Made by a program: the position numbers and the translations under genes
From: Actibacterium sp. XHP0104
Lineage (GTDB): Bacteria > Pseudomonadota > Alphaproteobacteria > Rhodobacterales > Rhodobacteraceae
Direction: 5' to 3'
DNA length: 64,000 nt
Assembly (NCBI RefSeq): GCF_025751515.1
Contig: NZ_JAOWLE010000002.1
Location: 186,001-250,000, forward strand
The notes under the pieces: generated by a model
Told to the model about the DNA's origin: nothing
Databases searched by the model: none
What the model saw: only the letters and a program-made list of their open reading frames with translations
In this document: in pieces, positions 47,251 to 55,931 of the stretch
Numbering within the stretch: the stretch's first letter is position 1
Layout: each line of letters begins with the position of its first letter

Positions 47251-48936
47251 TTACTCGTTGCCCACCTTGCGGAAGGTCATCTGCGGCTGGGCCAGGTATT
47301 CATGGCCGCGGAACATGCCCGACCAATAGACCGGCGGCAGCATCCGTTCCTTGAGGAACCACGCCAGGCGCGACGGTTTCTTGCCGTCGATCAGCCAGTC
47401 GGGGAAGCTGGGCAGCAGCGCGCCGCCATAGCCGAACTCGGCCAGCACGATCTTGCCGCGTTCCACCGTCAGCGGGCACGAGCCATAGCCGTCATAGGCG
47501 GCCACCGGGTCTTTGCCATCCAGCACCGCCAGCGCGTTGACCGCCACCACCGGCGCCTGCTTGCGCACCGCCGCGGCGGTCTTGGCGTTGGGGGTGTTGC
47601 AGCCGTCGCCCAGGCCAAAGATGTTGCCATAGCGCGTGTGGCGCAGCGTGGCCTGATCGACATCGACCCAGCCCGCGGCGTCGGTCAGCTGCGAGGCCTT
47701 GATGAAATCAAGGCCGGTCTGCGGCGGGCAGACATGCAGCATGTCGAACTCTTTCTCGACCGTGGTCTTGGTGTCGCCATCCGTGACCTCGAAAGTCGCC
47801 ACCTTGGCCTCGCCATCGACCTTGATCAGGTTGTGGAAAAAGCCCAGACGCGCGTCGTATTTCTGCACATATTCCATCAGCGCCGGCACGTAGTCGGGCA
47901 CCCCGAACAGCACGCCGCCGGCATTGCAGAACTCGATGTCGATATCCTTCAGCACCCCGGTGCGCAGCCAGTAATCGGCCGACAGATACATCGCCTTTTG
48001 CGGCGCGCCGGCGCATTTGATCGGCATCGGCGGCTGGGTGAAAATCGCGCGCCCCTTGCGGGTCTGCTGCACCAGCTCGTAGGTATAGGGCGCCAGGTCA
48101 AACCGATAGTTCGACGTGACCCCGTTCTTGCCCAGCGTGGCAGGCAGGCCCTCGACGGCCTCCCATGCCAGGCGCAGGCCGGGGCAAACCACCAGCACGT
48201 CATAGCCATAGCGCGCGCCGTTCTCGAGCGCGACCTCGTTGCGGTCGGGATCAAACCCCGCCACCGCGCCGCGGATCAGCTGCACCCCGTCGGGGATGAC
48301 CTCGGACATGCGCCGCACGGTCTGGGTCTTGTTGAACACGCCCGCGCCGACCAGCGTCCAGCCGGGTTGATAGTAATGTTCCTCGCGCGGCTCGATGATC
48401 GCCACCTTGGCCTGCGGGCGGCGTTTCAGGATCGAGGCCGCCGTGGCCACGCCCCCGGCGCCGCCACCCACGATCAGGATGTCGAATTTCTCGGGGCGGA
48501 TCTTGTGCGCATCGACGCCAAAGCGGGTTTCCATCCGGGGACGGATGCCCGACAGGTCATAGCCCGCCTGACCGGTGGCGTTCAGAATCGCCTCGGGTGA
48601 CAGCATCTTGGACCGCGCCAGCGCCCACAGCGTGGACGACCGCGTGCCGGTGCGGCAATAGGCCAGGATCGGCCCCTTGCAGCCCTTGAGCGCCTCGTCA
48701 AACGTGTCGATCACCTCGTCCGAGATGACGCCGGGCTTGATCGGTACGAAGCGGAACTCCAGCCCGGCCTCGCGCGCAGCGGCGGCGATTTCGCCGGCGG
48801 GGGTCTGGTCGTCGGCCTCGCCATCAGGGCGGTTGCAGATCAGTGTCTTATAGCCGGCCTCGGCAATTGCGGGCACGTCAGCGACGGTGATCTGCGGCGC
48901 CGCGGCAAAGCTGGGCGCGATCTGTCTGATTTCCAT
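47251..48936 (-). CDS. Fusion of DUF442/rhodanese-like domain and sulfide:quinone oxidoreductase-like domain
   Basis: This 561-residue two-domain protein starts with a DUF442 (TIGR01244, Blh-type) module of about 115 residues. Its active loop CRTGTRS at 94-100 matches the rhodanese CxxGxR[ST] pattern. Residues 150-561 form a type II SQR-like flavoprotein: FAD motif DILIVGGGAGGVATAASIL, cysteine in MPIKCAGAPQKAM, and GLGDGCNTPNAKTAAAVRKQ near the C-terminus. It probably oxidises sulfide to sulfane sulfur and hands persulfide to the fused domain. GGAGGAACAC precedes ATG 48936. It is second in an operon behind the metallo-beta-lactamase-fold gene. Confidence 0.88.
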   Translation of the reverse strand: MEIRQIAPSFAAAPQITVADVPAIAEAGYKTLICNRPDGEADDQTPAGEIAAAAREAGLEFRFVPIKPGVISDEVIDTFDEALKGCKGPILAYCRTGTRSSTLWALARSKMLSPEAILNATGQAGYDLSGIRPRMETRFGVDAHKIRPEKFDILIVGGGAGGVATAASILKRRPQAKVAIIEPREEHYYQPGWTLVGAGVFNKTQTVRRMSEVIPDGVQLIRGAVAGFDPDRNEVALENGARYGYDVLVVCPGLRLAWEAVEGLPATLGKNGVTSNYRFDLAPYTYELVQQTRKGRAIFTQPPMPIKCAGAPQKAMYLSADYWLRTGVLKDIDIEFCNAGGVLFGVPDYVPALMEYVQKYDARLGFFHNLIKVDGEAKVATFEVTDGDTKTTVEKEFDMLHVCPPQTGLDFIKASQLTDAAGWVDVDQATLRHTRYGNIFGLGDGCNTPNAKTAAAVRKQAPVVAVNALAVLDGKDPVAAYDGYGSCPLTVERGKIVLAEFGYGGALLPSFPDWLIDGKKPSRLAWFLKERMLPPVYWSGMFRGHEYLAQPQMTFRKVGNE

Positions 48937-49016
48937 GTGTTCCTCCACACTCGGGCGCCATCACCGGGTGATGCGGCAAACGGGTGGCCGATGACCAACC
49001 CACACCCGGGGCGCTT

Positions 49017-49043
49017 CCCCCATGCCGATTACAGCATGGGGGG
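49017..49043 (-). repeat. Hairpin between the metallo-beta-lactamase-fold gene and the SQR fusion gene
   Basis: CCCCCATGC and GCATGGGGG (49017-49025 with 49034-49042) form a perfect 9-bp stem with an 8-base loop in the 132-base intergenic space. There is no T tract, so it is more likely a stability element than a terminator. Confidence 0.6.
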
Positions 49044-49068
49044 CAACGGGAAAAGCCCGGATTGCGGG

Positions 49069-50013
49069 TTATTCGAACTCCATCTCGGCATAGACGACGC
49101 CGGCGTTCTTGGTGGCCAGTTCCTCGAACGTGTCGAGATGGGCAAAGGGCGACTGGTCGACATAATAGGCATCATCCAGCGAGCCGCCGTTTTCCAGATG
49201 CTCGCCGATCTTGCCGCGCAGATAGGTCAGGTAGTCATAGGTGCCCTTGCGAACCATCGGCATGTTGGTCGGATGGCCGTGGCCGGGGATCACATAGGTC
49301 GCGCCCAGCGGTTCAAAAGCGGTTTCCCAGGTCTCCAACCAGCAGCTGGTGCAGGTATCGGCAAAGATCGGGGGCATGCGTTCATGAAAGGCGATGTCGC
49401 CCGCGATCACCAGTTTCTGCTCGGGCAGCCAGACCTGGATGTCGCCGGGGCTGTGCGCGGGGCCAAGGTGCAACACCTCGATATGCATCTCGCCCATGTC
49501 GATGGTGTAGCTGTCTTCGAAGGTGATCGTCGGGCCCTGGGCCACGGTGCCCTCGGCGTTGTCGCGGGCATAGCCCTTCATGCCTTCGAGAATCTGATAG
49601 CTGTTGGCCTCGAATTCCTCGGCCGCATCCACATGGGCCAGAATGTCGATGCCTTGCTCGGTCCAGTAATTGTTGCCCAGCATCGCATGGCCCTGGCCGT
49701 TCTCGTTGATCACCAGCTTGACCGGCTGATCGGTGAGGGTCTTGATCTCGTCATGCAGCGCCTTGGACAGCGCGTAATTCGCGCCTGAGTTCACGACAAT
49801 CACGCCGTCGCCGGTGACGATGAAGGACAGGTTGTTGTTATGGCCCGCATTTTCATAAGTCGGAGGCGCGGTCGCGCCGATCGCGGAATAGACATTCGGG
49901 ATCACCTGCACCGGTTTTTCATACAGAACCGACTGCGGGTATTGATCGGGGATATCCTCGCTGGCCAGGGCAGGGGCGGCCATCAGCGGCAGGATCAAGG
50001 CATAACGATACAT
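49069..50013 (-). CDS. Exported metallo-beta-lactamase-fold protein with altered metal motif (SoxH-like)
   Basis: This 314-residue protein has a signal peptide (MYRYALILPLMAAPALA). The MBL fold is clear: GVIVVNSGANYALSKALHDEI, HLGPAHSPGDIQVWLPEQKLVIAGD and VIPGHGHPTN. The HxHxDH metal motif is missing: the aligned stretch is NENGQGHAMLGN (residues 103-114), giving Asn, Gln, His and Ala at the four ligand positions, while H187, D206 and H245 remain. A CTSC pair lies at 221-224. Related SoxH/quinoprotein-relay proteins sit near sox genes, with unknown substrate. GGAGGAAACCCGT precedes ATG 50013. Confidence 0.82.
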   Translation of the reverse strand: MYRYALILPLMAAPALASEDIPDQYPQSVLYEKPVQVIPNVYSAIGATAPPTYENAGHNNNLSFIVTGDGVIVVNSGANYALSKALHDEIKTLTDQPVKLVINENGQGHAMLGNNYWTEQGIDILAHVDAAEEFEANSYQILEGMKGYARDNAEGTVAQGPTITFEDSYTIDMGEMHIEVLHLGPAHSPGDIQVWLPEQKLVIAGDIAFHERMPPIFADTCTSCWLETWETAFEPLGATYVIPGHGHPTNMPMVRKGTYDYLTYLRGKIGEHLENGGSLDDAYYVDQSPFAHLDTFEELATKNAGVVYAEMEFE

Positions 50014-50039
50014 ACGGGTTTCCTCCATGAGACCCGCAA

Positions 50040-50067
50040 AGCATATTCATATCTGAATGTGTGACAA
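50040..50067 (-). promoter_or_regulatory. Promoter/operator of the MBL-SQR operon
   Basis: On the minus strand TTGTCA (plus 50062-50067) and TATGCT (plus 50040-50045) are 16 bases apart. The spacer is filled by an imperfect palindrome CATATTCATATCTGAATGTG (50042-50061; 8 of 10 pairs). The half-site AATGTGT (50056-50062) is shared with the soxS-soxV region. This is a good candidate for SoxR control of sulfide oxidation genes. Confidence 0.55.
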
Positions 50068-50074
50068 GTGTTGC

Positions 50075-50761
50075 TTACAACACGGCCTCGGCCGCGGCGC
50101 GAATGGCACGGATATTGTCGCCATAGACGCCCGGATTATCGACCGAGCCGCCCTTGAACACGCCCGAGCCAGCCACCAGCACATCGGCCCCGGCCGCCGC
50201 CATCAGCGGCGCGGTTTCGGTCGTGATGCCGCCGTCGATTTCAATGTGAATCGGCCGGTCGCCGATCATGGCGCGCAGCTTTTTCACCTTGTCGATCTGG
50301 CTGTGAATGAATTTCTGCCCGCCAAAGCCGGGGTTCACGGTCATCACGCAGATCAGGTCGACCATATCCAGCAGGTATTCGACATCGTCGATGCCGGTGC
50401 CCGGGTTGATCGCCAGCCCGGCCTTGCAGCCCGCGCCGCGAATGGCCTGCAGCGTGCGGTGAATATGCGGCCCGGCCTCTAGATGCGCGGTCAGAACATC
50501 GGCGCCGGCCTGCGCGAAGGCGTCGATATAGGGATCGACCGGAGCGATCATCAGGTGCACATCCATCACGGTGTTGATGTGCTTGCGGATGGCGGCACAC
50601 AGCGGCGGGCCAAAGGTCAGGTTCGGCACGAAATGCCCATCCATCACGTCGACATGCACCCAGTCACAGCCCTGATCCTCGATGGCGCGGATTTCCTGGC
50701 CGAAATTGGCAAAATCCGCCGACAGGATGGACGGGGCGATCTTGATGGAACGGTCGAACAT
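50075..50761 (-). CDS. rpe: Ribulose-phosphate 3-epimerase
   Basis: This 228-residue TIM-barrel enzyme interconverts ribulose-5-phosphate and xylulose-5-phosphate. Characteristic motifs are APSILSADFANFG, the metal-binding WVHVDVMDGHFVPNLTFGP, MDVHLMI, VMTVNPGFGGQKF and IEIDGGI with GSGVF. All catalytic aspartates and histidines are present. GAGGAATCCCC precedes ATG 50761; the upstream open stretch is not conserved protein. It is divergent from copA. Confidence 0.96.
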   Translation of the reverse strand: MFDRSIKIAPSILSADFANFGQEIRAIEDQGCDWVHVDVMDGHFVPNLTFGPPLCAAIRKHINTVMDVHLMIAPVDPYIDAFAQAGADVLTAHLEAGPHIHRTLQAIRGAGCKAGLAINPGTGIDDVEYLLDMVDLICVMTVNPGFGGQKFIHSQIDKVKKLRAMIGDRPIHIEIDGGITTETAPLMAAAGADVLVAGSGVFKGGSVDNPGVYGDNIRAIRAAAEAVL

Positions 50762-50835
50762 GGGGATTCCTCGATTCGTGCGATGCCGCCGGTTTAGCGC
50801 ATCCGGCCGCAAAGGGAAAATATTAGGGCAGGGGG

Positions 50836-50866
50836 TTGACGTTCCAGTCACTGGAACCCCTATCTG
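50836..50866 (+). promoter_or_regulatory. CueR-type copper promoter of copA-cueR
   Basis: TTGACG (50836-50841) and TATCTG (50861-50866) are separated by 19 bases, the overlong spacer typical of MerR-family promoters. The perfect inverted repeat GTTCCAG-TCA-CTGGAAC (50841-50857) fills the spacer. CueR encoded at the end of the operon is the obvious activator. Confidence 0.75.
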
Positions 50867-50884
50867 AAGGAGGAATTCAAAAGG

Positions 50885-53317
50885 ATGAGTCCCATGTCCG
50901 CCCAGAATACCGCCCGCCTGAACATCGCCGGCCTTAACTGCGCCTCATGCGTGCGCCGCGCCGAAACCGCGCTGTCCAAGGTGCCCAACGTGACCGAGGC
51001 CCATGTGAACCTGGCCTCGAAAAGCGCCGATGTGCACTATGACGGCGCGCTGTCGCCGGTGCTGGACGCGCTGCGGGGCGCGGGCTTTGGCGTCGAGACC
51101 CAAGAGGTCTTGCTGGATGTCGAGGGCGCTAGCTGCGCCTCTTGCGTGGGGCGGATCGAAAAGGCCGCACTGGCCCAGCCCGGCGTGATGGCTGCGGCGA
51201 TGAACCTGGCATCGGGGCAATTGCGGGTGCAGATGGCGGGCGGCGATGCGGGCGATATTGCCCGCGCGGTGACTGATGCCGGCTATCACGCCCGCGCCCA
51301 TACGCCCGACACCCCGCAAGAAGACCGCACCGAGGCCGAGCTGCGCAGCCTGCGCCGCGATCTGACCCTGGCCGTGGTGCTGACCCTGCCGGTGTTCATC
51401 CTGGCCATGGGCGGGCACCTGATCCCGGCCTTTCACCACTGGATCGCGATGACGATCGGCGACACGGCAAACAATATCATCCAGTTCGTCCTGACCTCCG
51501 CCGTGCTGGTCGGGCCGGGGCGGCGGTTCTATCGCCACGGCGTGCCGCTGCTGCTGCACGGCGCGCCCGATATGAACGCGCTGGTCGCCATGGGCACCTT
51601 TGCGGCCTGGGCCTATTCCACCGTGGCCACCTTTGCCCCCGGGCTGCTGCCCGAAGGCGCGCGCGGCGTTTATTTCGAGGCCGCCGCCGTGATCGTCACG
51701 CTGATCCTGCTGGGCCGTCTGCTCGAGGCCCGCGCCAAGGGCCGCACCGGCGCCGCGATCAAGGCGCTGATGGGCCTGCGCCCCGACACGGCCCGCGTGC
51801 TGACCGATGCGGGCGAGATCGACCGCCCGGTGGCCGAACTGCAGGTGGGCGACATCATCCGCCTGCGCCCGGGCGAACGCATCGCCACAGATGGCGAGGT
51901 CACCGGCGGCGACAGCTATGTCGACGAATCCATGATCACGGGCGAGCCGGTGCCGGTGCAAAAACACCTGGGCGCTCCCGTCACCGGCGGTACGATCAAC
52001 GGGCAGGGCACGCTGACCTATCGCGCCACCCGCGTCGGCAGCGACACCGTGCTGGCGCGCATCATCGACATGGTGCAGGCCGCCCAGGGTGCCAAGCTGC
52101 CCATCCAGGGCATGGTCGACCGCATCACCGCCTGGTTCGTGCCTGCCGTCATGGCGGCAGCTGCGCTGACGGTGGTGCTGTGGCTGATCTTTGGCCCTGA
52201 TCCGGCGCTGACCTTTGCGCTGGTCGCGGGCGTGTCGGTGCTGATCATCGCCTGCCCCTGTGCCATGGGGCTGGCCACGCCGACCTCGATCATGGTCGGC
52301 ACCGGCCGCGCGGCCGAGCTGGGCGTGCTGTTCCGCAAGGGCGACGCGCTGCAATCGCTGCATGAGGTCGCCGTGGTGGCCTTTGACAAGACCGGCACCC
52401 TGACCGAGGGCAAGCCCGCGCTGACCAGCGTCGCGCTGGCCGACGGCGTGGATCGTGACGCCCTGCTGCGGCAGGTTGCGGCGGTCGAGGCCCTGTCGGA
52501 ACACCCCATCGCCCGCGCCATTGCCGATGCTGCCAAGGGCCCGCTGCCGACGGTAGACGGGTTTCAATCCATCACCGGTTATGGCCTGCGCGGCACGGTT
52601 CAGGGCGCCGATCTGCTGGTGGGCGCTGAACGGCTGATGCTGCGCGAAGGGATCGAGATCGCCGCCCTGGCGCCTGCTGCCGCCGATCTGGCCCGCACCG
52701 GCGCAACCCCGGTCTTTGCCGCCGTCAATGGCCAGCTGGCCGCCGTTCTGGGCGTGTCGGACACGGTGAAACCCTCGGCCCGCGCCGCCATTGCCGCGCT
52801 GCACGCGCAAGGCGTGAAAACCGCGATGATCACCGGCGACACCCAGGCCACTGCCGACGCCATCGCCGCCGATCTGGGCATCGACCACGTGGTCGCGGGC
52901 GTGCTGCCCGAGGGCAAGGTCGCGGCCGTGCAGGATCTGATGAGCCACGGCAAGCTGGCCTTTGTCGGAGACGGCATCAACGATGCCCCCGCGCTGGCCC
53001 GCGCCGATGTGGGCATTGCCATCGGCACCGGCACCGATGTCGCGATCGAAGCCGCTGACGTGGTGCTGATGTCGGGCGATGTGGGCGGGGTGGAACGCGC
53101 CTTTGCCATCAGCCACGCCACCCTGCGCAATATCCGCCAAAACCTGTTCTGGGCCTTTGGCTATAACGTGCTGCTGATCCCGGTTGCGGCGGGGGCGCTT
53201 TATATCTTTGGCGGGCCGCTGTTGTCGCCCATGCTGGCGGCGGGCGCGATGGCGCTAAGCTCGGTCTTTGTGGTGACGAACGCCCTGCGCCTGCGCCGGG
53301 CAGGGGGTACGGCATGA
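50885..53317 (+). CDS. copA: Cu(I)-exporting P1B-type ATPase
   Basis: This 810-residue inner-membrane pump expels copper from the cytoplasm using ATP. Two N-terminal heavy-metal domains carry CASC at 19-22 and 84-87. Eight membrane helices include the CPC ion site (IIACPCAMG, near 455). DKTGTLTEG near residue 500 holds the phosphorylated Asp, TGE is in MITGEPVPV, and GDGINDAPALA completes the P domain. SEHPIARAI is the nucleotide-domain HP motif. AAGGAGGA lies about 11 bases before ATG 50885; ATG 50894 is an alternative. Confidence 0.95.
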   Translation: MSPMSAQNTARLNIAGLNCASCVRRAETALSKVPNVTEAHVNLASKSADVHYDGALSPVLDALRGAGFGVETQEVLLDVEGASCASCVGRIEKAALAQPGVMAAAMNLASGQLRVQMAGGDAGDIARAVTDAGYHARAHTPDTPQEDRTEAELRSLRRDLTLAVVLTLPVFILAMGGHLIPAFHHWIAMTIGDTANNIIQFVLTSAVLVGPGRRFYRHGVPLLLHGAPDMNALVAMGTFAAWAYSTVATFAPGLLPEGARGVYFEAAAVIVTLILLGRLLEARAKGRTGAAIKALMGLRPDTARVLTDAGEIDRPVAELQVGDIIRLRPGERIATDGEVTGGDSYVDESMITGEPVPVQKHLGAPVTGGTINGQGTLTYRATRVGSDTVLARIIDMVQAAQGAKLPIQGMVDRITAWFVPAVMAAAALTVVLWLIFGPDPALTFALVAGVSVLIIACPCAMGLATPTSIMVGTGRAAELGVLFRKGDALQSLHEVAVVAFDKTGTLTEGKPALTSVALADGVDRDALLRQVAAVEALSEHPIARAIADAAKGPLPTVDGFQSITGYGLRGTVQGADLLVGAERLMLREGIEIAALAPAAADLARTGATPVFAAVNGQLAAVLGVSDTVKPSARAAIAALHAQGVKTAMITGDTQATADAIAADLGIDHVVAGVLPEGKVAAVQDLMSHGKLAFVGDGINDAPALARADVGIAIGTGTDVAIEAADVVLMSGDVGGVERAFAISHATLRNIRQNLFWAFGYNVLLIPVAAGALYIFGGPLLSPMLAAGAMALSSVFVVTNALRLRRAGGTA

Positions 53318-53700
53318 ATATCGGCGAGGCCTCAGACCGCGCGGGCCTGCCCGCCAAGACCATCCGTTACTATGAGGATATCGGCCTGATCACCCCCGCC
53401 CGCACCGATAGCGGGTATCGCGACTTTTCCGATACCGATCTGCACCGGCTGATCTTTCTGGGCCGGGCGCGGGGCCTGGGCTTTACCATCGAGGAATGCC
53501 GCGCCCTGTTGCAGCTTTACGACGACAAGTCCCGCGCCAGCGCCGATGTGAAACGCATCGCCCAGCAGCACCTGGTGCAGATCGGCGAGAAGATCGCCGA
53601 GCTGGAGGCGATGCGCGCCACGCTGTCCGACCTGGTCGATGCCTGTCATGGCGACCACCGCCCCGATTGTCCGATCCTGACCGGGCTGTCCCGCAGCTAG
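53314..53700 (+). CDS. cueR: MerR-family Cu(I)-responsive regulator CueR
   Basis: This 128-residue activator has the MerR HTH (MNIGEASDRAGLPAKTIRYYEDIGLITPARTDSGYR), a dimerisation coiled coil and a metal loop CHGDHRPDC near residues 111-119, the C-x7-C spacing of CueR. It overlaps the copA stop by 4 bases (ATGA), so it is co-translated. It should activate the promoter at 50836 when Cu(I) or Ag(I) is bound, which gives positive autoregulation. Confidence 0.94.
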   Translation: MNIGEASDRAGLPAKTIRYYEDIGLITPARTDSGYRDFSDTDLHRLIFLGRARGLGFTIEECRALLQLYDDKSRASADVKRIAQQHLVQIGEKIAELEAMRATLSDLVDACHGDHRPDCPILTGLSRS

Positions 53701-53752
53701 CGCCTGGCCTGCATTTATTATGCCAAACGGCCGCCGCCCAAGCGGGTTCCGA

Positions 53753-53780
53753 TTGACTCTGGTTACATAATTGTTAATGA
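53753..53780 (+). promoter_or_regulatory. Candidate promoter upstream of the cobalamin riboswitch
   Basis: TTGACT (53753-53758) and TAATGA (53775-53780) with a 16-base spacer would start transcription just before the riboswitch P1 stem at 53786. The -10 is a weak match. Confidence 0.35.
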
Positions 53781-53785
53781 GACGC

Positions 53786-53960
53786 CACTTCGGTTCCGCC
53801 ATTTCGCGGATGAAAAGGGAACGCGGTGACGCCCGATCGGGCCATTCCGCAGCTGCCCCCGCAACTGTAAGCGGCGAGCAAGGTTGACTATGCCACTGGG
53901 ATCACCACCCGGGAAGGCCAGCCGCGCGACGACCCGCAAGCCAGGAGACCTGCCGAGGTG
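53786..53960 (+). ncRNA. Cobalamin (AdoCbl) riboswitch
   Basis: The P1 stem pairs CACTTCGG (53786-53793) with CCGAGGTG (53953-53960). Conserved core elements appear in order: GATGAAAAGGGAACGCGGTG near 53809-53828, the B12 box AGCTGCCCCCGCAACTGTAA at 53851-53870, GCCACTGGG with its partner near 53892-53914, and GCAAGCCAGGAGACCTGCC at 53936-53954. It should shut off the downstream btuB operon when cobalamin is plentiful, in this lineage probably by hiding the ribosome site. Confidence 0.95.
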
Positions 53961-54089
53961 ATCACCCTTTTCGGGGCGCGGGGTGCGTCTCGGAGGCGGC
54001 GAAACCGCAGCGGTGACACACTCACCGTCTGTGGCAGGGCCAGTCCCTTCCCAGGCATGACGAACTGGAAGACCGAGGGGCACCGGACC

Positions 54090-55931
54090 ATGAAGAACGT
54101 CCTGATTACCACGACCGCCGCCGCCGCGCTGATTGCCGGGTTGGCACCTAGCGCGATGGCGCAAGAGCCGATCCAGCTGGATACGCTGAGCGCAACCGCC
54201 AACCTTGACGAAATCGATGTCAGCCGCACCGGCAACACGGTGGAAATCGTCACTGGCGACGACCTGAAAGACAGCGGCGAACTGCGCCTGACCGACGTGC
54301 TGTCGCGCCTGCCGGGCGTCACCATCCGCTCGACCGGGCCGATGGGCACGCGCACGGGCATCCTGATCCGTGGCGCCAGCCAGAACTATGTCAGCGTCTA
54401 TGTCGACGGCATCGAGGTCACCGACCCCTCGATCACCCAGTCGCAATTCGACTTTGGCGGCCTGGGCACCTCGGGCATCAGCCGTATCGAGGTTCTCAAG
54501 GGCTCGCAATCGGCGCTCTATGGCTCCGAGGCGATCGGCGGCGTGATCAACATCACCACCAACCGCGCCACCGAGATCGGCACCGAGCAATCGGTCGAGC
54601 TGGAACTGGGCAGCTATGACAGCCTGCGCGCCAGCTATAATTTCGCCGCCAAGGCCGAAGACCACGAACTGGCCTTCAACCTGACCCACACCCAAAGCGA
54701 TGGCTTCTCGGCCGCCGACGAAAACGACGGCAACACCGAGGCCGACGGGTTCGACGGCAACCGCGCCACGTTCTACGGCCACAAAGAACTGGAAAACGGC
54801 ACCCGCATCGGCTTTGCCGGCTTTGTCGAGGAATATGAAAGCGACTTCGATGAATTCGCAGGCGCCGGCGGCGACGGCACCCCGGGCGACGAATATAACG
54901 ACAACCAAAGCTGGGGCCTGCGCGGCTTTGTCGAATTCGCGACCGGCGATGTCGAGAACAAGCTGAACCTGACCTACACCGATTTCAACCGGGTCAGCAC
55001 CTATAACGGCTTCCCGGCGATCTTTGACGGCACCCGCGCCAAGCTGGCCTATCAGGGCAGCACCGACCTGGGCGCGACCACCATGCTGGCCTTCGGCGCC
55101 GACCTGACCCGCGAAACCGCACAGGACAATTTCGGCTTTTCCGCCGATAACAACGTCGCCGGCCTGTTCGGAGAGCTGGTCTATTCGCCGACCGATCGTT
55201 TCGACCTGACCGCCTCGATCCGCCATGACGATCATTCCGAATTCGGCGGCTACACCACCGGGCGCCTGTCGGCGGCCTTCCGTCCCACCGAAGACGTGAT
55301 CTATCGCGCCGCGCTGGGCACCGGGTTCCGCGCGCCCTCGCTTTATGAACTGTACAGCGGTTTCGGCGATCCGACCCTGACCCCCGAAACCAGCCTCAGC
55401 GCCGAACTGGGCGTCGAGAAGAAATATGGCGAACGCGGCTCGGTGCGCGCCACGCTGTTCTATCTCGAGGTCGAAGACCTGATCGCCTATGACTTTGCCG
55501 CCGTCGGCTGTGCCTTTGGGCCGGGCTGTTACGCGCAGGTGCCGGGCATGTCGCGCCGCAGCGGGATCGAACTGGAAACCGAATTCGCCGTCAGCGAGAC
55601 GCTGGCCCTGGGCGGGTCCTATACCTACACCGACAGCGCCACCTCGGCCACGTCGTCCTGGGCCACCGTCCCGCGCCACGATATCGGCCTGTGGGCCTCG
55701 CATCAGTTCACCGATGCGCTGTCGGGCACGTTTACCGTGGAATATGCCGGCAGCCGCCCCAGCGGCCTGTCGAACTATACCGTGGCACATGCCAATTTCA
55801 CCTACTCGGTGACGGACGACACCCAGGCCTATCTGCGCGTCGAGAACGTATTCGACACCGAATACCAGACCGTGTCCGGCTATGGCACATCTGACCGGGC
55901 CTTCTATGTCGGCCTGCGCAAGAACTTCTAA
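54090..55931 (+). CDS. btuB: TonB-dependent cobalamin receptor BtuB
   Basis: This 613-residue outer-membrane beta barrel takes up vitamin B12. A signal peptide of about 29 residues (ending APSAMAQ) precedes the plug domain (VEIVTGDDLKDSGELRLTDVLSRLPGVTIRSTG, GILIRGASQNYVSVYVDGIEV). The barrel ends in the canonical terminal phenylalanine (YVGLRKNF). I chose ATG 54090 because the signal peptide begins there; the in-frame stretch back to 53958 is riboswitch RNA. The riboswitch and following ABC genes fix the substrate. Confidence 0.95.
   Translation: MKNVLITTTAAAALIAGLAPSAMAQEPIQLDTLSATANLDEIDVSRTGNTVEIVTGDDLKDSGELRLTDVLSRLPGVTIRSTGPMGTRTGILIRGASQNYVSVYVDGIEVTDPSITQSQFDFGGLGTSGISRIEVLKGSQSALYGSEAIGGVINITTNRATEIGTEQSVELELGSYDSLRASYNFAAKAEDHELAFNLTHTQSDGFSAADENDGNTEADGFDGNRATFYGHKELENGTRIGFAGFVEEYESDFDEFAGAGGDGTPGDEYNDNQSWGLRGFVEFATGDVENKLNLTYTDFNRVSTYNGFPAIFDGTRAKLAYQGSTDLGATTMLAFGADLTRETAQDNFGFSADNNVAGLFGELVYSPTDRFDLTASIRHDDHSEFGGYTTGRLSAAFRPTEDVIYRAALGTGFRAPSLYELYSGFGDPTLTPETSLSAELGVEKKYGERGSVRATLFYLEVEDLIAYDFAAVGCAFGPGCYAQVPGMSRRSGIELETEFAVSETLALGGSYTYTDSATSATSSWATVPRHDIGLWASHQFTDALSGTFTVEYAGSRPSGLSNYTVAHANFTYSVTDDTQAYLRVENVFDTEYQTVSGYGTSDRAFYVGLRKNF

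Noticed and set aside
49069-50013. Metallo-beta-lactamase-fold gene as a pseudogene because of its lost metal motif
   Set aside because: The frame is intact, with signal peptide, ribosome site, promoter and operon partner, and the rest of the fold is well kept.
50945-53140. Long open frame (731 codons) antisense to copA
   Set aside because: High GC with strong third-position bias keeps antisense frames open. The translation is His/Gln/Gly/Arg-rich with no recognisable domain, while the plus strand encodes a complete CopA.
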